This document shows positions 43,602 through 51,767 of a stretch of DNA of 64,000 bases, in pieces (positions within the stretch are counted from its first letter, which is position 1; every line of letters begins with the position of its first letter). The position numbers and the translations under genes were made by a program. This stretch comes from Roseibacterium beibuensis (GTDB lineage: Bacteria; Pseudomonadota; Alphaproteobacteria; Rhodobacterales; Rhodobacteraceae). The stretch covers positions 124,001 through 188,000 of the forward strand of contig NZ_BAABHW010000006.1 in assembly GCF_039542305.1 (NCBI RefSeq). Direction: 5' to 3'. The notes below the pieces were generated by a model. It saw only the letters and a program-made list of their open reading frames with translations, did no database searches and was not told the origin of the DNA.

Positions 43602-44468
43602 ATGAGAGCGGGGTTCCGCACGCCCGTCCTCGCGGCCATTCTCGCGCTTTGGGCATCGCCGCTTCTGGCACAGGCGCAGGTGATGAGCGAGGTCGCGCTG
43701 CCCTTCGCCGCGCCGGGATTCGGCGGATTGTCCGCGATCCACGTCTCGCAGAGCGGGCGGCAGGCGGTGGTCCTGTCGGATCGCGGGCGGCTGTTCACCG
43801 TTGCGCTCCGGCGCGAGGGCGGTCGCGTCACCGGCGCGGGGCTGACGGCCGAGACCGTGCTGACCGATGGCGACGGGAATCGCGACCCGGATATCCGGGC
43901 CTTCGACAGCGAAGGCCTTGCCCGGATGCGCGACGGGCGGTTCGCCATTTCCTTCGAAGGTACGGCACGCGTCGCGGTCTTCTCCGGGACAGGCCGTGCC
44001 GCCACGGTGATCGCCCCGCCGCCCGAGGCCGCGCGCCTGCCGGCGAATGGCGGGTACGAGGCCCTGGCCGTCGATGCGCAGGGACGGTTCTACATGCTGG
44101 CCGAACGCGGCGACGGTCGCCTGTGGCGTGGCGGCGCGCAGGGCTGGGAGGTGATCGCGACGGTGGGCAGCGGCGGCGGCCTGCGGCCGGTGGCGCTCGA
44201 TTTCGACGACCGGGGGCGGCTGTACCTGTTGGAGCGGCGCGTCTCGCTTGGCGGCTTCGGCAACCGGCTGACGCGCTTCGCGGTCGGGCCGAGGGGCCTT
44301 GGCGCGCCCGAGCGCCTGCTGGACGAGGGCAGCACCCGGCATGGCAACCTCGAAGGGCTGAGCCTTTGGCGCGACGGGCAGGGACGGCTGATTGCCAGCA
44401 TGATCGCGGACAATGACCTGAGCCGGGGGCGGCCGAACACGCTGGTCGAGTACGTCTTGCCCGACTGA
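43602..44468 (+). CDS. Exported esterase-like (phytase-fold) protein
   Basis: A 288-residue protein with a signal peptide (MRAGFRTPVLAAILALWASP, cleavage after LAQA). The mature chain shows repeated beta-propeller-like strands (GGLSAIHVSQSGRQAVVLSD, GYEALAVDAQGRFYMLAERG) and matches the esterase-like activity of phytase group (PF13449). It starts one base after the mepA stop, so it is co-transcribed, but a link to peptidoglycan is only inferred from position. Confidence 0.8.
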   Translation: MRAGFRTPVLAAILALWASPLLAQAQVMSEVALPFAAPGFGGLSAIHVSQSGRQAVVLSDRGRLFTVALRREGGRVTGAGLTAETVLTDGDGNRDPDIRAFDSEGLARMRDGRFAISFEGTARVAVFSGTGRAATVIAPPPEAARLPANGGYEALAVDAQGRFYMLAERGDGRLWRGGAQGWEVIATVGSGGGLRPVALDFDDRGRLYLLERRVSLGGFGNRLTRFAVGPRGLGAPERLLDEGSTRHGNLEGLSLWRDGQGRLIASMIADNDLSRGRPNTLVEYVLPD

Positions 44469-44478
44469 CGCGCCGGTC

Positions 44479-45324
44479 TCAGCGCCCCGGGATCGCGCCC
44501 CGCTTGCCCGTATATGTCCAGCCGTCGATGATCTTGAGCGCGTCCTCGGCGGTTTCGACGAAGTGGAACAGGTCCAGATCCTCGGGCGAGATGGTGCCGG
44601 CGTCGGCCAGGGCCTCCCAATTCACGATCTTGCGCCAGAAGCTTTCGCCGAACAGCAGGACCGGCACCTGCTCCATCCGGCCGGTCTGGATCAGGGTCAG
44701 GCTTTCGAACAATTCGTCCAGCGTGCCGAACCCGCCGGGGAAAACCGCGATGGCCTTGGCGCGCAGCAGGAAGTGCATCTTGCGGATGCCGAAATAGTGG
44801 AAGTTGAAGCACAGTTCGGGCGTCACGTATTCGTTCGGCACCTGTTCATGTGGCAGCACGATGTTGAGGCCGATGGAACAGCCGCCGGCATCCACGGCGC
44901 CGCGATTGCCCGCCTCCATCACGCCGGGGCCGCCGCCGGTGACGACGACCATCTCGCGGCAGTCGGATGCCACCGAGCGTTCGGTGATCGCGCGGGCAAA
45001 GGCGCGGGCCTCGTCGTAGAAATGCGACAGTTCCTTGAGGGTTTCGCTGCGGGCCTTGTCCCGCTCGGACGGGCGCGGAATGCGCGCGCCGCCGAAGAGA
45101 ACGACGGTGGATTCGATGCCGTGCTCGTCCATCAGAAGCGTGGGCTTCATCAATTCCAGTTGCAGGCGCACCGGGCGCAGCTCGTCACGGTTGATGAAGG
45201 ACGGGTCGTCGAAGGCCAGCCGGTAGGCAGGCGATCGCGCCTGCGGCGTGTCAGGCACTTGGCGGCTGGAGTCGACATCGTCCTGCGCCTGGCGGAACGG
45301 CGCGTATCTGGGATCGTCTTCCAT
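44479..45324 (-). CDS. LOG-family protein (TIGR00730-like, Rossmann fold)
   Basis: A 281-residue protein with the LOG signatures VTGGGPGVMEAGNRGA and FPGGFGTLDELFE (PGGxGTxxE). Family members split nucleoside 5'-monophosphates such as cytokinin-ribose phosphates, AMP or others; it belongs to the longer type with an N-terminal extension. ATG at 45324 has GAGGG seven bases before it; a frame that stays open 37 codons upstream lacks a ribosome site. Divergent from dapD. Confidence 0.9.
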   Translation of the reverse strand: MEDDPRYAPFRQAQDDVDSSRQVPDTPQARSPAYRLAFDDPSFINRDELRPVRLQLELMKPTLLMDEHGIESTVVLFGGARIPRPSERDKARSETLKELSHFYDEARAFARAITERSVASDCREMVVVTGGGPGVMEAGNRGAVDAGGCSIGLNIVLPHEQVPNEYVTPELCFNFHYFGIRKMHFLLRAKAIAVFPGGFGTLDELFESLTLIQTGRMEQVPVLLFGESFWRKIVNWEALADAGTISPEDLDLFHFVETAEDALKIIDGWTYTGKRGAIPGR

Positions 45325-45437
45325 ACCTGTACCCTCGTGTTGACTGCCTGCCAGACCTAGCCCGCCCCCTGCCGGATTGCCAGCCGGGGATGCGCCGGAT
45401 ATAGGCCTGCCAACAGATTGACCGAGGGGAACCACCG

Positions 45438-46265
45438 ATGTCCAACGCCCAGCTGGAAACCGCCATCGAAGCCGCGTGGGAAACCCGCGACCGGATCACG
45501 CCGTCGACGGGCGGGGAAACGCGCGAAGCCATCGAAGAGACGCTGAACGCCCTGGACGGCGGAAAGCTGCGCGTCGCCGAAAAGCAGGCGGATGGCAGCT
45601 GGCACGTCAACCAGTGGGCCAAGAAGGCGGTGCTGTTGGGCTTTCGCCTGAAGGACATGGAACAGCAGGATGGCGGCCCGCAGGGCGGCCACTGGTGGGA
45701 CAAGGTCGACAGCAAGTTCAAGGGCTGGGGCGATACCGAGTGGAAAGACGCGGGCTTTCGCGCCGTGCCGAACTGCATCGTGCGCCGCTCGGCCTATATC
45801 GCGCCGGGCGTGGTGCTGATGCCGTCCTTCGTGAACCTCGGGGCCTATGTCGACGAAGGCACGATGGTCGACACATGGGCCACGGTCGGGTCCTGCGCGC
45901 AGATCGGCAAGAACGTGCACCTGTCGGGCGGCGTCGGCATCGGCGGCGTCCTGGAACCGATGCAGGCCGGTCCCACGATCATCGAGGACAACTGCTTCAT
46001 CGGGGCGCGGTCCGAGGTGGTCGAAGGCGTGATCGTGCGCGAGGGGTCGGTCCTCGGCATGGGCGTGTTCATCGGCCAGTCCACCAAGATCGTCGATCGC
46101 GAAACGGGCAAGGTCATGTATGGCGAGGTGCCGGCGGGTTCGGTCGTCGTGTCCGGGTCGATGCCGTCGAAGAACGGCGTGAACCTGTATTGCGCCGTGA
46201 TCGTGAAGCGGGTCGACGAAAAAACGCGCTCCAAGACCTCGATCAACGACCTGTTGCGCGACTGA
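45438..46265 (+). CDS. dapD: Tetrahydrodipicolinate N-succinyltransferase
   Basis: A 275-residue enzyme of the succinylase route to lysine and meso-DAP. The N-terminal domain carries MSNAQLETAIEAAWETRD; the C-terminal left-handed beta-helix has SAYIAPGVVLMPSFVNLGAY and CFIGARSEVVEGVIVREGSV hexapeptide repeats. It forms trimers that use succinyl-CoA. Six kb downstream lies dapE, the enzyme two steps later; an accessory block separates them. Confidence 0.97.
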   Translation: MSNAQLETAIEAAWETRDRITPSTGGETREAIEETLNALDGGKLRVAEKQADGSWHVNQWAKKAVLLGFRLKDMEQQDGGPQGGHWWDKVDSKFKGWGDTEWKDAGFRAVPNCIVRRSAYIAPGVVLMPSFVNLGAYVDEGTMVDTWATVGSCAQIGKNVHLSGGVGIGGVLEPMQAGPTIIEDNCFIGARSEVVEGVIVREGSVLGMGVFIGQSTKIVDRETGKVMYGEVPAGSVVVSGSMPSKNGVNLYCAVIVKRVDEKTRSKTSINDLLRD

Positions 46266-46283
46266 ATGCGGCGGCGGGGCAGC

Positions 46284-47357
46284 CTAGCAGGACTGCCCGC
46301 CGACCAGAACAGTCGGCACCCAGGTGTCTTCGGCCACGTCACCCGTGTTCGTGGGCCACGTCGGCCCGGGCACCAGCGAGGTGTTCACCTGCCAGGCCGC
46401 AACCAGCTTGGCGGCCTGCTGTTTCGTCAGGAGCCGCCCCGCCGGACGGGACGCCGGATGCTCCTCGAGGTGACAAGGCTTCATGCCGATGGCGGCGGCC
46501 ACGCTTTCGGCAGACTGGCCTGCCATGCCGCCCAGTTCCCGCGCCCGCAATAGCAGCGATTCCGCCGGAACCCCCTCGACGCGCAGGATCGCGTGGCGCT
46601 CGGTCACCAGGTGGACGTAATTGACGGGCTGCAGGGATTTCTTTTGCCGCACGCGCGGCAGATCGACAAAGGCGAGCGCGGGCCCCAGAAACGGGTCGGC
46701 CCCGGCGGGGTCGCAGCCGGGCAGGCAGAGCCGGTGTTGGGGGGACAGCTTCAGGCGCCGCTCAGGCAGCCCCTCGCCGAGGGAACCAGGCTCGAACACG
46801 ATGGGCTGCTGATCAGGCTTGGGCACGGCAAGGCGCGAGTCGATCACCGCGAGGACGCGGACGCGCGCCCCGCACCAGTCAAGAACCTCGTCACCGCCTG
46901 TCAGGCTTTCCACTTTGGCATTGCCAAAGGGCGTGGCCACCAACGTGCCCTCGCAGAAACATAGCGGCGTATCGGTATTGGTGTCGTAACCAACCTCGTC
47001 CACGGACAGCACGACCGCAACGGCGGCCACCAGGCTGGGCGGCTGGTCGGGATAGGCAAGGTAAAGCTGGTCCGTACTAGGATCCTGGAACACGAGCACA
47101 TCGACCGGGGTGCCGAGGGGCAGCGTGATGCCACCGATATCTACGCCAGGCGTGGCGGTGCCAGACCCCATCATCGTCAGCGTCATGCCGTCGAGCGTGA
47201 CCTCTTCGCCCACATAAAACACCCCGTCGTTATCGGTGAGCGTGCCGGTCGTGGTGATCGGGCCGATATCGGACAGAACAATCGTCTGATCAGAAGAAAA
47301 AAGCTGTGAGATAAGCAGTGCAAAATCAAAGCTTTGGTATTGGATCGGCTGGTCCAT
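46284..47357 (-). CDS. Hint-domain protein 1
   Basis: A 357-residue protein. The N-terminal 130 residues look like small extracellular beta-rich repeats (TTTGTLTDNDGVFYVGEEVT, DGMTLTMMGSGTATPGVDI). The Hint (Hedgehog/intein) module begins near residue 134 with LCFCEGTLVATPFG, keeping the catalytic-position Cys; RRLKLSPQHRLCLPG and LVTERHAILRVEG are other Hint blocks. There is no classical signal peptide; such proteins in Rhodobacteraceae are thought to be secreted by type I routes. ATG at 47357 has GAGG upstream; an ATG seven codons earlier is possible. Confidence 0.85.
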   Translation of the reverse strand: MDQPIQYQSFDFALLISQLFSSDQTIVLSDIGPITTTGTLTDNDGVFYVGEEVTLDGMTLTMMGSGTATPGVDIGGITLPLGTPVDVLVFQDPSTDQLYLAYPDQPPSLVAAVAVVLSVDEVGYDTNTDTPLCFCEGTLVATPFGNAKVESLTGGDEVLDWCGARVRVLAVIDSRLAVPKPDQQPIVFEPGSLGEGLPERRLKLSPQHRLCLPGCDPAGADPFLGPALAFVDLPRVRQKKSLQPVNYVHLVTERHAILRVEGVPAESLLLRARELGGMAGQSAESVAAAIGMKPCHLEEHPASRPAGRLLTKQQAAKLVAAWQVNTSLVPGPTWPTNTGDVAEDTWVPTVLVGGQSC

Positions 47358-47509
47358 AGAAACCTCGTTGGAGAGCATTACGGGGTTCGGTCGCTACGCG
47401 CGCACCCTGTCATCCGCAGGCTCGGCCCAAAAGACGGCGAGAATAAGACTGATTCTACGTGAAAAACGTGAAAAGCGCAGTTTGGATCCGCGCTTGGGGC
47501 TGAAAACAG

Positions 47510-47533
47510 AAAAGAGGGCCGAGGCCCCCTTTT
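47510..47533. terminator. Terminator after the YgaP-like gene
   Basis: AAAAGAGGGCC and the matching arm with AGGCCCCCTTTT form a stem with one mismatch and a short GAG loop, with A- and T-runs on both sides. It lies 26 bases after the stop of the YgaP-like gene (minus strand) and may work in both directions. Confidence 0.85.
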
Positions 47534-47558
47534 CCACCGTCCGGAGAAACGGCTTTGC

Positions 47559-47750
47559 TTAGCTCTTCATTCCGCATGTGTTGATCCCCAACACGGAATA
47601 CAAGGGGCAGTAGCCCAGCGCGCCGGTCAAAAGCGGCACGAGGCCGACCCAGCCCCACGCGGTCTGGGGGCCGACAAACACGAGCGAGATGAGCACGAGG
47701 CCTGCGATGATGCGCAGGGCGCGGTCGATGGTGCCTTCGTTGCGGGGCAT
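47559..47750 (-). CDS. YgaP-like small transmembrane protein (DUF2892)
   Basis: A 63-residue protein: MPRNEGTIDRALRIIAGLVL, a hydrophobic stretch to residue 50, and CPLYSVLGINTCGMKS, the usual YgaP-TM/DUF2892 ending with two cysteines. In E. coli the same domain is fused to a rhodanese in a sulfur-handling protein. Here it is a stand-alone anchor. It lies 78 bases downstream of a Crp/Fnr-type regulator on the same strand, which may control it. Confidence 0.9.
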   Translation of the reverse strand: MPRNEGTIDRALRIIAGLVLISLVFVGPQTAWGWVGLVPLLTGALGYCPLYSVLGINTCGMKS

Positions 47751-47828
47751 GGAATATCTCCTTGTGGCTGTTCGATGTGAACCTGCCCTCGAATATAGGC
47801 ACTCCCGGCCCGGATGACGGTGACAGAG

Positions 47829-48419
47829 TCACCGGCGATCTGCGGCAATCCGTTCCAGTCCGGCCTGATCCAGCAGGCGCAGGCCACCCTTTTCCTGGCT
47901 GACAAGGCCGGTTTTGCCGAATTCCGCCAGCCGCCGGGTGACAAAGGCCCGCCCCGAGGCCGTTTCCGCGGCCAGTTGGCTATGGGTCGCGGCGACGAAC
48001 CCGGCCTCGTCCTTCAGGCGCAAAAGGGCACGGGCCAGCCGCGCGTCGAACCCGGTCAGGGCGACATCCTCGACCAGCTGCTCGAACTCGCCGAAGCGTT
48101 GGGCGACGGACCCGAAGACGAGGTCGCGAAACCCCGCATCCTCGGCCAGGCGGCTGCGGAACTGACCGGCGGGGACAAGCTCGCCGGTGATATCGGCCTC
48201 GACCAGCCCCTCGGCGGAATAGGTGCGATCCAGCGTCAGGCAGGCAAAGGTCTGCAGGCAGATGCCGCCCGGCTGCACGCGATAGAGCACCACCTCGCGC
48301 CCGTTGGCCCCAGTCAGCGACACGCGGATCGACCCCTCGTCCAGCAGCAGGAAGCCCGGGCAAGGCTGACCGGGGCTGAACAGGACCGTGCCCTTGGGGG
48401 CGGTGAAGGGGCGGGACAT
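47829..48419 (-). CDS. Crp/Fnr-family transcriptional regulator without Fe-S cysteines
   Basis: A 196-residue regulator. The N-terminal cyclic-nucleotide-binding-like jelly roll (SRPFTAPKGTVLFSPGQPCP, GREVVLYRVQPGGICLQTFA) is followed by a C-terminal winged HTH with THSQLAAETASGRAFVTRRL at about residues 143-162. The N-terminal cysteine cluster of FNR is missing and Cys residues are few, so it is not an oxygen-sensing FNR; the ligand is unknown. ATG at 48419; longer frames upstream lack a ribosome site. The YgaP-like gene follows on the same strand. Confidence 0.85.
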   Translation of the reverse strand: MSRPFTAPKGTVLFSPGQPCPGFLLLDEGSIRVSLTGANGREVVLYRVQPGGICLQTFACLTLDRTYSAEGLVEADITGELVPAGQFRSRLAEDAGFRDLVFGSVAQRFGEFEQLVEDVALTGFDARLARALLRLKDEAGFVAATHSQLAAETASGRAFVTRRLAEFGKTGLVSQEKGGLRLLDQAGLERIAADRR

Positions 48420-48525
48420 GGGTGGCGCACCGGGGTTGAGGAGACGGGAACCCTGACCATTCCGCGCCCGCGCGGCAAGGTCAACGGCGCTTGACAGCGC
48501 GCGGGCAAAGGACCACTCCGGCGCC

Positions 48526-48873
48526 ATGGCGAAGGACAAGACATCCCCCCGCAAGCACGACGTTTACATGCTGGTGGTCGAGGTCGGCCGCAAGGACGGC
48601 GACGGCCTGCCCGACGGCGCGACCGGGGCCGGGCTTGTCTGCTATGCCTCGGGCGTGGACGAGGCGGAGGCGGTGCGCGAGACGGTGGCCGTGTTGAAAC
48701 AGGCCGACCTGAACCCCCTGGACGTGACAGGCTACGGCACGCGGGCCGAGCGCGAGGCGCAGGGCGAGACGATCGAGGAGGAGGACGCCGCGCTGATGCA
48801 GCGCGCCTTCGACGAGAATGCGGTGATCGTGGTGCAGATGACGCCGTTTTTCGGCGACGAGGATCGCGGCTAG
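48526..48873 (+). CDS. Small conserved-looking hypothetical protein
   Basis: A 115-residue soluble, acidic protein with no known domain. It starts MAKDKTSPRKHDVYMLVVEV and ends FFGDEDRG, with an acidic stretch EIEEEDAAL-like region near residue 83. No signal peptide or membrane helix. It is divergent from the Crp/Fnr-type gene and convergent with Hint protein 2. I cannot assign a function. Confidence 0.75.
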   Translation: MAKDKTSPRKHDVYMLVVEVGRKDGDGLPDGATGAGLVCYASGVDEAEAVRETVAVLKQADLNPLDVTGYGTRAEREAQGETIEEEDAALMQRAFDENAVIVVQMTPFFGDEDRG

Positions 48874-48880
48874 CCGCGTC

Positions 48881-49921
48881 TCAGATCACCGCGCCATGCC
48901 CCGACGCGGCAGTACCCAGAAGCGAGCGGGTCGCGGGCCTGTCGAGCAGCGGCAAGGACGGGTGGCGGTCACACTCGGCAATTCCAAGTAACTGTGTGCC
49001 GCTGTCTTTCGAGGCCAGAACCTCGGCCAATGTCGCCGTTTCGATCTGGCAGCGGCCCAGTTGCAGGCAATCGGGATCATCCAGCATCAGGTGATGGAAC
49101 CAGCGCAACGGCTGCGACCGGTCAAAGCGTGCGGCCTGCCCCGAAACAAGGTCGCTGGCGCGCACCAGCACCGTGTCGGTGCCGGCGAGGTATTCCACCT
49201 CGGCCCCGCGCCGCAGGATCCGTGTTTCCGGCGTGAGGCAGACATCCTGCGCCAGGCCGTAATAGGGCGCGCGCATCAGGATCGGCGCCGCATGGCCAAG
49301 GCAGAGACGGTCGCGCGCCTCGATCCAACGCAGGGTGCGGGGGGTGCCGTCCCGCCCGATCACGCGGTCCCCCGCCTTGAGATAGTCCACGGCGACGGGG
49401 CCCTTGTCGGTCAGCACGCGCGCACCGGATGCCAGGCCCGGCATATCGCTGGCCGCGACGGCATGGGTGGCGATCGCGGCGACCGTCGCGATGCGCAGAT
49501 AACCGTCATCGGATGGCAACAGGTCGGACAGGCGGGCGGGTGTCGGCAGGGCGGATCGCATCCGGTGGCGCATCCCGGTGATCGCATTTGCCACGTCCAG
49601 AACGTCGCCCCGCCCCCGCGCACAGGTGACATGGCGCAACACCAGCACATGACGGGCCGACAGGAACCCGGCCGGGGTGCAAAGATCGGTTTCCCCGTGC
49701 ACGAGGCGCAGCGCGCCGTCCGGCATCAGGTAGATCGACAGGGCGCGGGCCACGTCCCCCTGCCCCCGCCAAAGGCGCACGGGCCGCCGCCCGGGCGCAG
49801 GCACCGGCAGCTCCAGCCAGAAGGTCAAGGCATCGCGCGACCGTCCGTCATCGGCCTTGGCCGCGAAGGGGTATCCTATGGGGACCGCCTTCCCCTCGTT
49901 CCAGATTGCCGACCAGACCAT
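48881..49921 (-). CDS. Hint-domain protein 2, lacking the catalytic cysteine
   Basis: A 346-residue protein. The first 165 residues form a beta-rich N-terminal region resembling a lectin-like or laminin-G-type fold (LTFWLELPVPAPGRRPVRLW, YLMPDGALRLVHGETDLC). The Hint module starts near residue 170 with GLASGARVLTDKGPVAVDYL, then GDRVIGRDGTPRTLRWIEAR. The residue at the usual Cys1 position is not cysteine, so self-cleavage by the standard route looks impossible, as in the GFTPGT-type members of this family. It begins five bases after the stop of Hint protein 3, so the two share an operon. Confidence 0.8.
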   Translation of the reverse strand: MVWSAIWNEGKAVPIGYPFAAKADDGRSRDALTFWLELPVPAPGRRPVRLWRGQGDVARALSIYLMPDGALRLVHGETDLCTPAGFLSARHVLVLRHVTCARGRGDVLDVANAITGMRHRMRSALPTPARLSDLLPSDDGYLRIATVAAIATHAVAASDMPGLASGARVLTDKGPVAVDYLKAGDRVIGRDGTPRTLRWIEARDRLCLGHAAPILMRAPYYGLAQDVCLTPETRILRRGAEVEYLAGTDTVLVRASDLVSGQAARFDRSQPLRWFHHLMLDDPDCLQLGRCQIETATLAEVLASKDSGTQLLGIAECDRHPSLPLLDRPATRSLLGTAASGHGAVI

Positions 49922-49926
49922 GCCGA

Positions 49927-51501
49927 CTATCCCGCCAGCAGCCGTGCTTCATGTGCCTTGAGCGTGGTTCGGGCCGCTGGCCCATACCCCGAAAGATTCT
50001 CCGGATCGATCTGCGGGAACAGCGCCAAAACCTCGTCCCGCACCGCGGCTTCAAGGTCATCCATGACATATGGCCCGGGCTGGAAACTTTCGGTTTCGAG
50101 CCCTTCGGACCAGACGATCTGGTGGCGGTCGAAGAGCAGGTGGAAATACTCGACCTCGCCGCCCGCATCCCAGAACCGGACCGAACACTCGTTCACAAGG
50201 TCCTTCGCGGCGACCAGCACTTCGTCCTCGCCGAACATCAATTCGGCCATCCAGTGACGCAGCAGGACCCGGTGCTGCGGCGACACCACAAGGCGTGCAT
50301 GCAGGCCGAAGGTTCCGGCCTCGATCACGACCGGGCGAAAGCGCCCCTCGGCCGGCACACGGCGCGATCCGATCCAGCGCAGGGGCTGCGGGCCGTTGTC
50401 GCGCGTCTCGACCAGATCGCCGGCGCCGAGCGTTTCGATCGGAACATCGCCACCGGGCGTGCGGATGAGTGTCCCGCGCACGAAACAGGGAATCGCTGTC
50501 ACGGTGACGAAGGCGGTGTCGGTGATCCCGTCCTCGTTCTCGACGGTATAGGTGAAGTTCACCGTTTCATCGGCCACCAGGTTGGTCTGATCGGCGGGCG
50601 GCACTACCTGCAAGGTACCATCCGCGAGAAGCGTCACCGCGTGCCCGCTGGGTAGCGTGATGGTTTCACCGACGGAGATTTCCTGGCCGTTCACGTGGGT
50701 GATGGTCATCACCCCGGCCGACCCGTCATTGGCCAGCGCGTCCACGATGGCGGTCTGGCCCTCGTAATGCGTGATGGCGTCGTCGTTGGCGATGAACGCG
50801 GTCTGCGCGCTGTCCGCCGCGATCAGGAGATTCGAGTCGTAGGAGCTGTCGGCCACATCGGCGATGGCGATGATCAGCTCGTTCACCTCGTTCGGGTTCA
50901 CATCCATCTGCAACGACAGGGTGACGGTGAACCCGTCCATCTCGGTGTTGTGGTCGTCACCGGTGTTATCGACGAAAAGGTTCGCGTTTTCGGTCTGGTT
51001 GATGGAATTGATCTGCGTCACGTCGATCACGGGCGACGTCACAAGCTCACCGTTGATGTAGACGGCGACGACATCACTGAACTCCGATCCCGTGAACTCC
51101 GGATACTCCTCGGAGGCGAAGACGAACTGCATCGTCATCGTGTCGCCTTCCGGAATGAAATCGATCGTCAGGATCGAGGCGTCGTAGGTCGAAGCATTCG
51201 CGGCGTTGTTCAGCAGCGGGTTGTTGTTGTCGCCGGAGGTATTGGTGGAGGTGCCGTCACTCCGGTTCGGATCGCCCCAGGACTGCGTGAAATTGCCCAC
51301 GTAGCCGGTCGAAAGAATGACACCGCTATCCGACGGGGTCGGCCCTGCCGCGATGCTGTCGCCATCCGAATAAATCGCCGACGCGTACCACGACCCGTCG
51401 TAATCCGCGTCCACCACGGTGACGCCTTCGCCCATGATGGTCTCGGCCATCTCGGTCGCGGATGCGCCGGTATCGTAGGTGAGTTCCTGCCCAGTCGCCA
51501 T
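49927..51501 (-). CDS. Hint-domain protein 3 with choice-of-anchor L domain
   Basis: A 524-residue protein in three parts. Residues 1-235 carry a choice-of-anchor L domain, signature MTMQFVFASEEYPEFTGSEF at 123-142. Residues 240-335 form an Ig/cadherin-like module (VDALANDGSAGVMTITHVNG, NFTYTVENEDGITDTAFVTV). The Hint module starts at Cys339 (IPCFVRGTLIRTPG), followed by GPQPLRWIGSRRVPAEGRF and LVVSPQHRVLLRHWM. There is no Sec signal, which fits type I export. The ATG at 51501 has GAGGG five bases upstream. The Hint core could release or attach the N-terminal part on the cell surface. Confidence 0.85.
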   Translation of the reverse strand: MATGQELTYDTGASATEMAETIMGEGVTVVDADYDGSWYASAIYSDGDSIAAGPTPSDSGVILSTGYVGNFTQSWGDPNRSDGTSTNTSGDNNNPLLNNAANASTYDASILTIDFIPEGDTMTMQFVFASEEYPEFTGSEFSDVVAVYINGELVTSPVIDVTQINSINQTENANLFVDNTGDDHNTEMDGFTVTLSLQMDVNPNEVNELIIAIADVADSSYDSNLLIAADSAQTAFIANDDAITHYEGQTAIVDALANDGSAGVMTITHVNGQEISVGETITLPSGHAVTLLADGTLQVVPPADQTNLVADETVNFTYTVENEDGITDTAFVTVTAIPCFVRGTLIRTPGGDVPIETLGAGDLVETRDNGPQPLRWIGSRRVPAEGRFRPVVIEAGTFGLHARLVVSPQHRVLLRHWMAELMFGEDEVLVAAKDLVNECSVRFWDAGGEVEYFHLLFDRHQIVWSEGLETESFQPGPYVMDDLEAAVRDEVLALFPQIDPENLSGYGPAARTTLKAHEARLLAG

Positions 51502-51767
51502 GTCTGCCCTCGCTCGTATCGGCGAGGCAGGGGTCATGCACAGGCTGTTGCCCCCTCTGGTCGGGGGGGTGTTTTCACGCCTGTGATCCGTCCCGCGGTC
51601 GTTGCCGCGCCTGCCTCGACGGTTTTTATTCAATTTTTCAGGAGATTAGATCAGCCTGATCCGAATTGGTATCCCCCGTCGGCCGATCACGCCTGCTTGG
51701 CCCGCCATTGTGCCTTTCCCGCCACGGCGCTACCCAAGGCGAAACCCCTGCCGATGACGGAGCCCTC

